DNA of 13,546 nt. Origin: Xanthomonas hortorum (lineage in GTDB: Bacteria; Pseudomonadota; Gammaproteobacteria; Xanthomonadales; Xanthomonadaceae). Both the position numbers and the translations under genes were made by a program. The notes beneath the pieces are model-generated. The model did not search any database. It saw only the letters and a program-made list of their open reading frames with translations, and was not told the DNA's origin. Within the stretch, counting starts at the first letter, position 1; the number at the start of each line of letters is the position of its first letter. Below are positions 1 through 7,971 of the stretch, piece by piece. The stretch lies in the NCBI RefSeq assembly GCF_002940005.1, contig NZ_MDEF01000117.1. One strand, written 5' to 3'.

Positions 1-5
1 AGTTG

Positions 6-118
6 CTACACGGACGTACTTGCGGCGTGTCCCGCGAGGGTGGGCGGGCAAGGGCCTTGCAACCAAGCCGCAGATCATCCGCTCTAGAAACCGACGCATC
101 CACACCGTTCAATCACCT
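6..118 (+). repeat. Dispersed intergenic repeat, copy A1
   Basis: This stretch matches 7808-7918 in inverted orientation. The first 51 bases (6-56) differ at a single position from the other copy; the remainder carries about a dozen substitutions and small indels. The core includes GTCCCGCGAGGGTGGGCGGG. The same core recurs at 7948-7971 and, in part, at 8100-8115, so this is a repeat family and not a one-off duplication. No coding capacity is evident. Similar sequences are, as I recall, scattered between genes of Xanthomonas, but I cannot give a family name. Confidence 0.85.
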
Positions 119-221
119 TCCAGCAGCTCTAAACCGACGAGTGAGTGATGTGTTTTGGTTGGAGCCAGCCAGGGTTTGCAGGAGCTTGTACACCAGGCGC
201 CGCACGATCGCTTGGCAACCG

Positions 222-268
222 CACCCTCATCCGGCGCTGCGCGCCACCTTCTCCCGGTGGGAGAAGGG
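222..268 (+). repeat. Two-hairpin intergenic repeat, copy C1
   Basis: The element reads ACCCTCATCC, then a small hairpin GGCGC-TGC-GCGCC (233-245), then a perfect 9-bp stem CCTTCTCCC-GGT-GGGAGAAGG (247-267). The same design occurs in inverted orientation at 7636-7679, with the first hairpin changed in sequence but still paired, meaning the structure is conserved by compensating changes. This kind of element is common downstream of genes in Xanthomonas and relatives. Confidence 0.8.
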
Positions 269-377
269 GACAAGTCGCTCTTGCCCTTATGCCTGCATGC
301 GCCCAACTGCCCAGCCCAGCCGCCCAGCCGCGTATGGCCGTCAGGAGTCGAATCACAGCGATGCCCGCCTCACAACA

Positions 378-473
378 GCCCAATCCGAGCTCTACATAAC
401 GCCAATCCCAGCGCTACATAGGGCCAATCCCAGCGCTATCCATACACACGGCCAACCCGAGCGCTACAGCAGG
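378..473 (+). repeat. Imperfect tandem repeat of about 22 bp, four copies
   Basis: Four imperfect copies of a unit built on GCCAATCCCAGCGCTACATA start near 378, 401, 423 and 451. The first has CTC for CGC, the third is followed by a 10-base insertion, and the fourth has GCCAACCCGAGCGCTACAG. No protein or known binding site is recognised. Confidence 0.75.
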
Positions 474-492
474 CTATGAGTCCGTCTACGCC

Positions 493-540
493 ATACTCTT
501 ACTGAGCAATACTCTTACTGAGCAATACTCTTAATCTGAG
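493..540 (+). repeat. 16-bp tandem repeat, two full copies plus a diverged third
   Basis: The unit ATACTCTTACTGAGCA is present exactly at 493-508 and 509-524, followed by a diverged third copy ending in AATCTGAG. It sits just 7 bases beyond the stop codon of the GAF/degenerate-GGDEF gene and could be a slippage product. No function can be assigned. Confidence 0.85.
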
Positions 541-546
541 TCAGCC

Positions 547-1476
547 CTACGCCAGACTCTGCCGATAACGGTCTTTTTCGATACTCAGCGCCACTTCCGC
601 ACGCAGGAATACCTGGCCGATCGGTTCATCGCCACGGGTCGCCTGCGCTTCGCCGATCAGCACGGTGAGCCCGAGCGCATGTTGTTGCTGGGCGATGTCA
701 CGCAGGCCCTGCAGCTTCTGTTCGGCATAGGGGCCGCGCAGCACGGCGATGAACTCCGCGCTTTCGGTGACCCGGTCCACGCTGTCCCCGCTGGCTTGTA
801 CATGCGCGGCCAGGGTCTGATCGAGCTGTTGCAAGGCGCGGCCCAGTAGCCGCTCGCTTTGTTTTTCGGCCAGCGCGGCCAGTTCCTGCACTTCCAGGAT
901 GACCAGGTAATAACCAGTGTCGGCGCTGGTCCTGGAGGCAACCGGCGCCACCGGCTGCAAAATCGCCTCGCGCTCGAGCTGCAATTCGCGCTTGCGCTCG
1001 TCCAGCAGGCGCATAGTGACGCGCGCTAAGGCCTGCAGGCCGGTGCGTTGAATCTCGGTGAGCGTGCGCGGCTCGGTGTCGAGCACGCAGACCGTGCCCA
1101 ATGCCACACCGTCGGAGGTCACCAGCGGCATGCCGGCGTAGAACCGCGCACCGGTTTCGCCGGTGACCACCGACACATCGGCAAAGCGCGTGTCCTTGGT
1201 CAGGTCGTGCACTTCCATCAGGTGCTCGGGGCTACGGATGGCGTGATCGCACACTGCCTGGCTGCGATCGGTCTGCTGCATGCCCAGCCCCAGTTGGGCC
1301 TTGAACCACTGGCGGTCGCGATCGACCAGCGACATCAGTGCGATCGGTGTGCCGCACAACGAAGCCGCCACCTGCACGACGTCTTGGTACGTGTCCTCGG
1401 GCAGGCTGTCGACGATGCGGTAGCCATCCAGAACCTGTTGGCGAGAGGCTTCGTCAGCCATGGGCATTTCTTTCAT
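547..1476 (-). CDS. GAF domain protein with degenerate GGDEF domain
   Basis: A 309-residue soluble protein. Residues about 16-160 form a GAF sensor domain (DRQWFKAQLG, FYAGMPLVTSDG, LGTVCVLD). Residues about 188-305 have the length and pattern of a GGDEF domain: YYLVILEV as first strand, TESAEFIAVL where GGDEF would be (ESAEF, residues 238-242), LTVLIGEA as the late strand and a final helix like that of cyclases. The catalytic signature and the metal-binding Asp are lost, so cyclase activity is not expected; it may bind a ligand or a partner through GAF and act as a regulator. The GAF half resembles that of the cyclase at 5021-7618. The start is uncertain: ATGs lie at 1476, 1467 and 1461, none with a strong ribosome site. 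It shares direction with the M16 gene but is 445 bp away, so it is probably a separate unit. Confidence 0.85.
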   Translation of the reverse strand: MKEMPMADEASRQQVLDGYRIVDSLPEDTYQDVVQVAASLCGTPIALMSLVDRDRQWFKAQLGLGMQQTDRSQAVCDHAIRSPEHLMEVHDLTKDTRFADVSVVTGETGARFYAGMPLVTSDGVALGTVCVLDTEPRTLTEIQRTGLQALARVTMRLLDERKRELQLEREAILQPVAPVASRTSADTGYYLVILEVQELAALAEKQSERLLGRALQQLDQTLAAHVQASGDSVDRVTESAEFIAVLRGPYAEQKLQGLRDIAQQQHALGLTVLIGEAQATRGDEPIGQVFLRAEVALSIEKDRYRQSLA

Positions 1477-1573
1477 TGAATAAGCCAGACAAGCGCGAGC
1501 GAGAAGATGCCACGATACCGGCGTTGCCGATAACGCGGCGTGGATATTGGCCAGGTGCGTTGGCGTGACCTGA

Positions 1574-1777
1574 CACCGAGCATGGGAAGACGCAGCAACG
1601 CGGCTGCGCGATGGGCAGGTGCATCTGTTCAACAATCTGCACCTGGGCGACCGCTCCGATGTGGATGATCCGCGCAACCACTACGCGCACGGCGAGCCAC
1701 CAGCGGGCATGGATGCGGCAAGTTTGCCTGCCGCCGCCGAACGCCAACGCTTGCATGGCGGCGCGGATGTCACCTGA
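1574..1777 (+). pseudogene. Coding-like fragment of unknown origin
   Basis: Between the GAF gene and the M16 gene, the plus strand holds 67 open codons ending in TGA at 1775. The translation is protein-like rather than random, for example RLRDGQVHLFNNLHLGDRSD followed by VDDPRNHYAHGEPP. No ATG opens the frame; a GTG at 1619 would give about 52 residues, without a clear ribosome site. In the next frame just upstream, VRWRDLTPS can be read, so a frameshifted remnant of a larger gene is possible. I do not recognise the family. It could equally be chance in a GC-rich gap. Confidence 0.25.
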
Positions 1778-1921
1778 AGCTGCGGGCTGCGTCCTTGCAG
1801 CTCCTGATCGGCCTGCACGCAGTCACGTGCAGGCGTCCTGTCCGTGCGTCTGGAGACATCCCACCGCTGCACAACCCGACCGCGCCGCTTGGCAGCAGCG
1901 CAGCCGGCGGGTCAATCGCCC

Positions 1922-4801
1922 TCAGCGCTTGACCGGCTTGCCGTCCACGTCGAGCACCTGCACCTCGCCCAGCTTGAGCGCACGCACCGGGGCTTCGATC
2001 TTCTTCAGATCGCCCACGATCACCCAGGTCATCGCCTTGGGCGCGATGATTTCCTTGATGGCTTTCTGCGCGGCCGGCTGGTCGATCGCTTCCAGGCGCG
2101 GCTTGAGGGTCTGCACGTAATCATCCGGACGGTCGAACTGCACGATGCCTTCGATCGCACCCAGCACCGCGCCGGTGGTTTCGAAGCTGCCGGGCAGGGC
2201 GCGGATGCGCTGGTTCTTGATCTTCTCGATCTCATCGGTGGTCAGTGGCTTGTCGCCGATGATCGCGGTGGCTTCCTTGAGAATCTCGTTGGCCGATTCG
2301 GCGGTCTTGTCGGTCTGCACCGGCGCCGAAAACAGATACGGCCGCTGGCCCTGCGCATCCAGCATGCGGGTGCCGGCACCATAGGCCCAACGCTTGTTCT
2401 CGCGCAGGTTCATGTTCAACCGCGAGGTGAAGGTGCCGCCGAAGGCGCCATTGGCCACGCCGATGGCCAGGTTGTCCGGCGCCTTGGTGGACGGTGCGAG
2501 CAGGCCGGCCAGGATCACCGACTGCGGCGCATCCGGGCGATTGATCAGATACACGCGCGGCTTGGGTTGCGCAGCGACGTTGGCCAGGTTCTTCTTCGGC
2601 AACGGCGTGCTTGGTGCCTTCCAGTCGCCGAAGGCGGCATCGAGCTGCGGAATGATCTGCGCCAGCGTGGTATCGCCGGCCACCAGGATGCGCAGGTTGT
2701 CCGGACGCAGCCACTGGCTGTGGAAGGCCTGCAGGTCCTGGGCGTTGAGGCTCTTGATCGCCGCCTCGGTGCCGCTGCCGGTGAGCGGGATGCCGTAGGG
2801 GTGGTTCTGGCCGAACAACAACGGCGGCAGTGCCCGCAGCGCCAGGCTGTTGGGCTGGGTCTTTTCCTGTGCGATGCCGGCCAGCCACTGGCTGCGGATG
2901 CGCTCGATGTCGGCGGGCTTAAAGGCCGGGTTGCGCACGATGTCGGAGAACAATTGCAGCGAGGGCTGCAGCTGGTCGTTGAGCGCGTCCAGCGAGGCGC
3001 TGCAGCTGTCCAGATCGCAGCCGACTGCGGTGATCGCGCCCTGGCGCTGGCGGCGCTGCGCCACTTCCACCGAATCCAGCGCGGCGGTGCTCTCGTTCAT
3101 CAGCGCGGCGCTGAAGCTGGCGGTGCCCAGCTTCTTGCCCTGGTCGGCCGCATAACCGGCATCGAACAGCAGCTCCACCTGGGTCACCGGGATGGTGTGG
3201 CGCTCGGCCAGGATCACCTCGATGCCGTTCTTCAACTTGCCGCGCTGCAACTGCGGGAAGCTCAGATCGGGGAACTGGCTGGTCTGCGGCACGCCCTTGC
3301 TGCGGTCCAGCGTGGAGGCGGTGATCTTGTACTTGCCGGCGGCCGGCAGCTTGGGCGCCGGCTTGCCCGGTTCGTCGCCACGTGCGACCACCGCCTTGTC
3401 TTCGGCGGCGGGGTCGAAGTCCTTGCCGGCCGGCAACACAGTGAGCAGATAGTCGCCCTTGCCGAACCAACTGGCAGCGGCCTGCTTGACGCTGTCCACG
3501 CTGGCGGCCTGGCCGCGCTGCAGATCCTGCTTGTAGGCGCCCGGGTCGCCGCGATAGACCTGGCCCTCGGCCAGGATCACCGCCTTGCCGCCGAAGCCGC
3601 CGACCTTTTCCAGCCCGCGCACGAAGCCGGCGCGGTAGGCCACCTGTGCGCGCTGCAGTTCGTCGGCGGTGGGGCCCTGGGCGATGAATTTCTTGAGTTC
3701 CTCGTCGATGATCGCCTCGACCTTGGCCGGGTCCACACCGTCCTTCACATCGGCCTGGATCTGTACCTGGCTGGACAAGGCGAAGGCCTGGATCGACGCC
3801 GACACGTCGTCGACCAGATTGTCCTGATAGACCAGACGCTGATACAGCCGCGAGGTCTTGCCGCCTCCGAGTACGGTGGTGGCCAGGTCCAGCTGGATCG
3901 CCGCATCGCTACCGAGTTGCGGCGCGACCCAGGTGCGGTAGATGCGCGGTTGCGAGACATGGTCGTGCTGCACACCACGCTTCTGCGCGGCCAGCGGGGT
4001 CACCCACGGCTGCTGGCGCGCCACCGGCTTGCCGGACGGGATATCGCCGAAATACTGCAGCGCCTTGGCGCGCGCCTGCGCCACGGTGATGTCGCCGGCC
4101 AGCACCAGGGTGGTATTGGCGGCGCCGTAGTTGTCGTTGAACCACTGTTTGACGTCGGCCAGCGAGGCCGCGTCCAGGTCTTCCATCGAGCCGATGGCGT
4201 CGTGCTGATACGGATGGTTGGCCGGGAACAGGTTGGACAGGATGTTCTGGTCCACCCGTCCGTATGGGCGGTTCTCGCCCTGGCGTTTTTCGTTCTGCAC
4301 CACGCCACGCTGGGTATCGAGTTCTTCCTGGCCGATCGCCCCGAGCAGGTGGCCCATGCGGTCCGATTCCATCCACAGCGCGGTACCCAGCGCGGTGGTC
4401 GGCACGGTTTCGAAATAGTTGGTGCGGTCGAACCAGGTGGTGCCGTTCATGTCGGTGGCGCCGACCTTCTCGAACGGGGCGAAATAGCTGCCCTTGTTGT
4501 TCTCCGAGCCGGAGAACATCAGATGCTCGAACAAGTGCGCAAAGCCGGTCTTGCCGGCCGGCTCGTCGCCGGAACCGATGTGGTACCAGATGCTCACCGC
4601 CACCACCGGCGCCTTGTGGTCTTCGTGCACCACCACGGTCAGGCCGTTGGGCAGGGTGAAGCGGGTGTAGCCGATCTCGGGAATGGCGCTGCTGGCCGCG
4701 GGCTTGGACAGGCTGGCCGGTGCAGCGGCGACGGCGGGAGCAACGGAACCGGCAGCGACGCCGAGCACACCGGCGATCAACAGGGACAGCGGACGCAGCA
4801 T
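1922..4801 (-). CDS. Secreted M16 family zinc metallopeptidase
   Basis: A 959-residue pitrilysin/M16-type peptidase. Residues 1-27 look like a Sec signal peptide (MLRPLSLLIAGVLGVAAG, then an Ala-rich cleavage region), so it should act in the periplasm. The first M16 domain has the inverted zinc motif HLFEH at 89-93 and the third ligand Glu at about 171 (VVQNEKRQ), the usual spacing. A second, structurally related half begins near residue 515; where HxxEH would stand it reads SFSAALMNES, so it is the expected inactive partner. The Arg/Tyr motif typical of the second half is visible as LRENKRWAYGAG near residue 800. Length fits the two-halves-in-one-chain class. The start is supported by GGAG 7 bases upstream (4808-4811). 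It is divergent from the cyclase gene. The substrate is unknown; the family degrades peptides. Confidence 0.93.
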   Translation of the reverse strand: MLRPLSLLIAGVLGVAAGSVAPAVAAAPASLSKPAASSAIPEIGYTRFTLPNGLTVVVHEDHKAPVVAVSIWYHIGSGDEPAGKTGFAHLFEHLMFSGSENNKGSYFAPFEKVGATDMNGTTWFDRTNYFETVPTTALGTALWMESDRMGHLLGAIGQEELDTQRGVVQNEKRQGENRPYGRVDQNILSNLFPANHPYQHDAIGSMEDLDAASLADVKQWFNDNYGAANTTLVLAGDITVAQARAKALQYFGDIPSGKPVARQQPWVTPLAAQKRGVQHDHVSQPRIYRTWVAPQLGSDAAIQLDLATTVLGGGKTSRLYQRLVYQDNLVDDVSASIQAFALSSQVQIQADVKDGVDPAKVEAIIDEELKKFIAQGPTADELQRAQVAYRAGFVRGLEKVGGFGGKAVILAEGQVYRGDPGAYKQDLQRGQAASVDSVKQAAASWFGKGDYLLTVLPAGKDFDPAAEDKAVVARGDEPGKPAPKLPAAGKYKITASTLDRSKGVPQTSQFPDLSFPQLQRGKLKNGIEVILAERHTIPVTQVELLFDAGYAADQGKKLGTASFSAALMNESTAALDSVEVAQRRQRQGAITAVGCDLDSCSASLDALNDQLQPSLQLFSDIVRNPAFKPADIERIRSQWLAGIAQEKTQPNSLALRALPPLLFGQNHPYGIPLTGSGTEAAIKSLNAQDLQAFHSQWLRPDNLRILVAGDTTLAQIIPQLDAAFGDWKAPSTPLPKKNLANVAAQPKPRVYLINRPDAPQSVILAGLLAPSTKAPDNLAIGVANGAFGGTFTSRLNMNLRENKRWAYGAGTRMLDAQGQRPYLFSAPVQTDKTAESANEILKEATAIIGDKPLTTDEIEKIKNQRIRALPGSFETTGAVLGAIEGIVQFDRPDDYVQTLKPRLEAIDQPAAQKAIKEIIAPKAMTWVIVGDLKKIEAPVRALKLGEVQVLDVDGKPVKR

Positions 4802-4949
4802 GTGACACTCCAGAACAGGACAATCGGCCGAGGGTAGTGGCTGGTTGGCGGCGCCGCAAATGCTGTTTGGCAGTGTCGCTGCGGCTGCCGTGCCCCAAGA
4901 CAGGCGGTAGATCTGAAATGCGGTGAAAGCGAACCCGGCCGCGCTCGAC

Positions 4950-4976
4950 TCAAGTTGATCCTCGCCTCGCCGTTAC
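4950..4976 (+). promoter_or_regulatory. Candidate sigma-28 (FliA) promoter of the cyclase gene
   Basis: TCAA (4950-4953), 15 bases, then GCCGTTAC (4969-4976). The sigma-28 consensus is TAAA/TCAA-N15-GCCGATAA, so the -35 and spacing fit and the -10 agrees at 6 of 8 positions. It ends 44 bases before the ATG at 5021, almost the same distance as the much better match before the chemoreceptor gene. A chance match in GC-rich DNA is possible. Confidence 0.4.
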
Positions 4977-5020
4977 TTGGGGCGACCTACCTTGACCAGA
5001 CGCTACCCGCCGATCACGCC

Positions 5021-7618
5021 ATGACCGTCCTGTTGCCGCCCGTGCCGATGCCCGCCAACGACGCCTTGCGCGTGGAGGCCGTGCGTCGGTTGGGGGTGCT
5101 GGACACCGAGCCCGAGGCCGAATTCGACGACATCGCCTGGTTGGCCGCGCACGTCAGCGGCGCGCCGATGGCGCTGGTGTCGCTGCTGGATGCCGACCGG
5201 CAGTGGTTCAAGGCGCGCTGCGGCACCGATCTTGAAGGCACCCCGCGCAGTGTGTCGTTCTGTTCTTACGCGGTGATGGGCACCGAGCTGCTGGAGGTGC
5301 CCGATGCCGAGGCCGATCCACGCTTCGCACTGAATCCGCTGGTCACCGCCGCGCCAGGCATTCGCTCCTATGTGGGCGTGCCGCTGATCGGCCGCGAAGG
5401 CTATGCATACGGCACCTTGTGCACGCTCAGCACCAAATCGCGGGTCCTCGACGAAAACCAGAAACAGGCGCTGATCCGGTTGGCACGCCAGGCCGCCAAT
5501 CAACTCGAGGCGCGCCGCGACCGTCTGGCTGCGCAGGCGCAGCGGCAGACCCTGAGTCGTTTGCTGGAAGCCATGCCTGATGGCGTGGTTTCCTGCGATA
5601 GCGAGGGGTTGTTGCGTGAGTTCAATCATGCCGCGCGGCAATGGCATGGCACCGATCCGCGCCTGTTGCCGCCGGTGCAATGGGCGCAGCATTTCGATCT
5701 CTACGCTGCCGACGGCAGTACCTTGCTGCCTACCGAAGCCATCCCCCTGGTGCGTGCCTGGCGCGGCGAGCACGTGCGCAATGCCGAGATGGTGATCCGT
5801 GCCACCGGCCAGAGCGCGCGCAGCGTGCTGTGCAATGCCGACCCGGTGGTCAGCGATCAGGGCGCCGCGTTGGGTGCGGTGTGCGTGATGCACGACATCA
5901 CCCAATTGCGCGATGCCTCGGCTGCGCTGGCGGGCGAGCGCGCGCGCTTGCAGTCGCTGGTGGATGCCTCGCAGGACGTGGCGATCATCGCCTTCGACCC
6001 GAACGGGCAGATCGAATTGTTCAATCCCGGCGCCGAGCGCCTGCTGGGTTACGCAGCGGACGAAGCGCTGGGTCGCTGCCCTGCGCAGTTCCATCTGCCG
6101 GCCGAGCTCGAACGGCACATGGCCACGCTTGCGTTGTCGCCGCCGTCGTACATCAAGCTGGCCGCCGCTGCCGCAGGCGATGTGCTCGAAGAAGAAATCT
6201 GGACCCTGGTGCGCAAGGACGGCGGGCTGCGGCGGGTACGGCTGTGCTTCAACGTCATCCACGACGCCCAGCAAGGACTGGCCGGCTACCTGGCGATGGC
6301 CATCGACGTCACCGCCGAGCTGCAGGCGCAGGCGGCCGCGCAGCTGGCGGCCGAGCACTTCAGGGGCGCGTTCGAAACCGCCCCGCAGGGCATGGCGATC
6401 GTCTCGCTGGACGGCGCCTGGCGCGACGTCAATCCATCGCTGTGCAGCATCCTGGGGTATCCGCGCGAGCAGTTGCTGCGCACCACCTTCCAGACCATCA
6501 CCCATCCCGACGACCTGGAGATGGATCTGTGCTTTGTGCAGGAATTGATCGACGGCAAACGCGACAGTTACAGCATGGCCAAGCGCTACATCAGCCAGCA
6601 GGGCGCGGTGATCTGGGCGCAGTTGTCGGTGTCGTTGGTGCGCGACAGCAGCGGTGCACCGGTACATTTCGTCTCGCAGATCCAGGACGTCACCGAACGC
6701 CATGTTGCCGCCGAACGCCTGGCCGAAAGCGAGGCGCGCCTGCGCGCGATCAGCGATGCCACACCGACGCTGGTGAGCCAGTTCGATGCCGAGCAGCGTT
6801 GTTTGTTCGCTAATGAAGCGCATCGCCATTGGCTCGGCGTGGAGCCGTCCAGCCTGGTCGGCCGCCATCTCACCCAGGTGCTGGGCGATGACCTCAGCGC
6901 CCCGGCGCGCGCTGCGCTGGCGCAGGTAATCGCCGGGCAACGCGCCAGCTTCGAACACGTGTTACGTGGCGGCGCGACACCGCGCGATGTGGAAATCACC
7001 TTGGTGCCCGCGACGCAGAGCGCATCGACGCAGGCGCAAGGGTTCTTCCTGATGGCGCACGACGTCACCGCGCACAAGTCATTGCATCGGCTGATGCACG
7101 AACGCGCCACCCGCGATGCCTTGACCGGCCTGCCGAATCGCCACGCCTGGTCCGAAGCGCTGCAGCTCGCGGTGACCCAGGCGCAGCAACAACAGCGCGC
7201 GGTCGCCGTGATGTTCCTGGACCTGGACGGCTTCAAACGCATCAACGACGTGCACGGTCACCGCGCCGGCGACGCGGTACTGGTGGCCTTCGGTCGCTGC
7301 CTGCAGCAAGCGGCCGGCAGCCGTTATCTGGTGGCGCGCCTGGCCGGCGACGAATTCGTGGTGTTGCTGGACGACCTGCAAGACCCGCAGACCGAATGCG
7401 CGGCAGTGGCAGAACGGATTCGCACCGCTGCCGCAGCGGGCGCCGTGTTCGGCGAACAACACCTGCCGATCCACTCCAGCATCGGCGTCGCCTGGCAACA
7501 CGGCCAAAACGCCGACGCGGCCAGCCTGATGCACGCGGCAGACGAAGCGATGTACGCCGCAAAACGCGCCCGCTGTGGCAACGACACCGCCCCCACCGGA
7601 CGCGACGCCGCGCGGTAG
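5021..7618 (+). CDS. Diguanylate cyclase, GAF-PAS(x4)-GGDEF
   Basis: An 865-residue cytoplasmic sensor cyclase predicted to make cyclic di-GMP from two GTP. Order: GAF at about 17-165; PAS-like units at about 175-300, 308-432 (FNPGAERLLGYAADEALG), 444-562 (VNPSLCSILGYPREQLL, HPDDLE) and 573-688; GGDEF domain at about 695-855. The cyclase domain shows ATRDALTGLPNR, metal site LDLDGF (734-738), INDVHGHRAGDAVL and signature AGDEF at 775-779, an accepted active variant. The product-inhibition RxxD site is missing (GSRY at that place), so feedback inhibition may be absent. No membrane segments or signal peptide are visible. I chose ATG 5021 because the GAF follows directly; there is no clear ribosome site, and an in-frame TTG at 4955 would add 22 residues. 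Divergent from the M16 gene; a two-hairpin repeat follows the stop. Confidence 0.92.
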   Translation: MTVLLPPVPMPANDALRVEAVRRLGVLDTEPEAEFDDIAWLAAHVSGAPMALVSLLDADRQWFKARCGTDLEGTPRSVSFCSYAVMGTELLEVPDAEADPRFALNPLVTAAPGIRSYVGVPLIGREGYAYGTLCTLSTKSRVLDENQKQALIRLARQAANQLEARRDRLAAQAQRQTLSRLLEAMPDGVVSCDSEGLLREFNHAARQWHGTDPRLLPPVQWAQHFDLYAADGSTLLPTEAIPLVRAWRGEHVRNAEMVIRATGQSARSVLCNADPVVSDQGAALGAVCVMHDITQLRDASAALAGERARLQSLVDASQDVAIIAFDPNGQIELFNPGAERLLGYAADEALGRCPAQFHLPAELERHMATLALSPPSYIKLAAAAAGDVLEEEIWTLVRKDGGLRRVRLCFNVIHDAQQGLAGYLAMAIDVTAELQAQAAAQLAAEHFRGAFETAPQGMAIVSLDGAWRDVNPSLCSILGYPREQLLRTTFQTITHPDDLEMDLCFVQELIDGKRDSYSMAKRYISQQGAVIWAQLSVSLVRDSSGAPVHFVSQIQDVTERHVAAERLAESEARLRAISDATPTLVSQFDAEQRCLFANEAHRHWLGVEPSSLVGRHLTQVLGDDLSAPARAALAQVIAGQRASFEHVLRGGATPRDVEITLVPATQSASTQAQGFFLMAHDVTAHKSLHRLMHERATRDALTGLPNRHAWSEALQLAVTQAQQQQRAVAVMFLDLDGFKRINDVHGHRAGDAVLVAFGRCLQQAAGSRYLVARLAGDEFVVLLDDLQDPQTECAAVAERIRTAAAAGAVFGEQHLPIHSSIGVAWQHGQNADAASLMHAADEAMYAAKRARCGNDTAPTGRDAAR

Positions 7619-7635
7619 TCAAGCGCGCGCCGCTC

Positions 7636-7679
7636 CCTTCTCCCACCGGGAGAAGGTGCCCGAAGGGCGGATGAGGGTA
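7636..7679 (-). repeat. Two-hairpin intergenic repeat, copy C2 (possible terminator)
   Basis: Perfect 9-bp stem CCTTCTCCC-ACC-GGGAGAAGG (7636-7656) followed by GCCC-GAA-GGGC (7658-7668) and GGATGAGGGT. This is the inverted counterpart of 222-268. It begins 17 bases after the cyclase stop, so the strong hairpin may end transcription, although no T-run follows on the plus strand. Confidence 0.75.
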
Positions 7680-7807
7680 CGGTTTACCCATAAAATTGGA
7701 TCAATCAGAAGCGCGCATTGCACTTATGGATTTTGTCAGTGGCGATGCAATCGCATCGATCAATATTCACTCCCTTCGATGAAGCTCACCATCTCGGTCG
7801 TCTTGAG

Positions 7808-7918
7808 AGGTGATAAAGGGTATGGATGCGTCGATTGCAGGGCGGACGATCTGTGGCCTGGCTGCAGGGCCCTTGCCCGCCCACCCTCGCGGGACACGCT
7901 GCAAGTACGTCCGTGTAG
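7808..7918 (-). repeat. Dispersed intergenic repeat, copy A2
   Basis: Inverted copy of 6-118, with one mismatch in the 51 bases at its right end and lower identity on the left. It overlaps the left arm of the palindromic element at 7872-7971. Confidence 0.85.
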
Positions 7919-7971
7919 GCTCTTACGCGGCATCCATGCCGCGTAAGGTCCCGCGACGGTGGGCGGGCAAG
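7872..7971. repeat. Nested palindromic element (MITE-like)
   Basis: Outer arms of 24 bp at 7872-7895 and 7948-7971 are inverted copies with a single mismatch. Inside, adjoining the right arm, is a perfect 12-bp hairpin CTTACGCGGCAT-CC-ATGCCGCGTAAG (7922-7947). The 100-bp whole could fold as a cruciform on either strand. No transposase is encoded; a non-autonomous mobile or REP-like element is the simplest reading. Confidence 0.75.

Larger units (their letters stand above)
1..546. other. Gene-less repeat-rich stretch at left edge
   Basis: No convincing gene is present. Open frames here run through repeats and have no family resemblance. The stretch holds, in order, a dispersed repeat copy (6-118), a unique part with nothing recognisable (119-221), a two-hairpin repeat (222-268), and two blocks of short tandem repeats (378-473 and 493-540). 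It lies downstream of the GAF/degenerate-GGDEF gene, which is transcribed towards it. Confidence 0.7.

Noticed and set aside
1526..1533. GCCGATAA, a perfect sigma-28 -10 box on the plus strand
   Set aside because: No TCAA or TAAA lies 15 bases upstream (ATGC is there), and no gene starts downstream on that strand.
1844..4837. A 997-codon open frame on the plus strand opposite the M16 gene
   Set aside because: The opposite strand encodes a full M16 peptidase with signal peptide and zinc motif. The plus-strand translation is Arg/Gly/His-rich with no recognisable domain, a usual by-product of high third-position GC.
5003..6958. A 651-codon minus-strand open frame opposite the cyclase gene
   Set aside because: Arg/Gln/His-rich shadow without domains; the plus strand has GAF, PAS and GGDEF motifs throughout.
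7724..7780. Short open frame of 18 codons starting MDFVSGDAIA
   Set aside because: Too short, no ribosome site, and it lies in a repeat-flanked gap; nothing beyond chance supports it.
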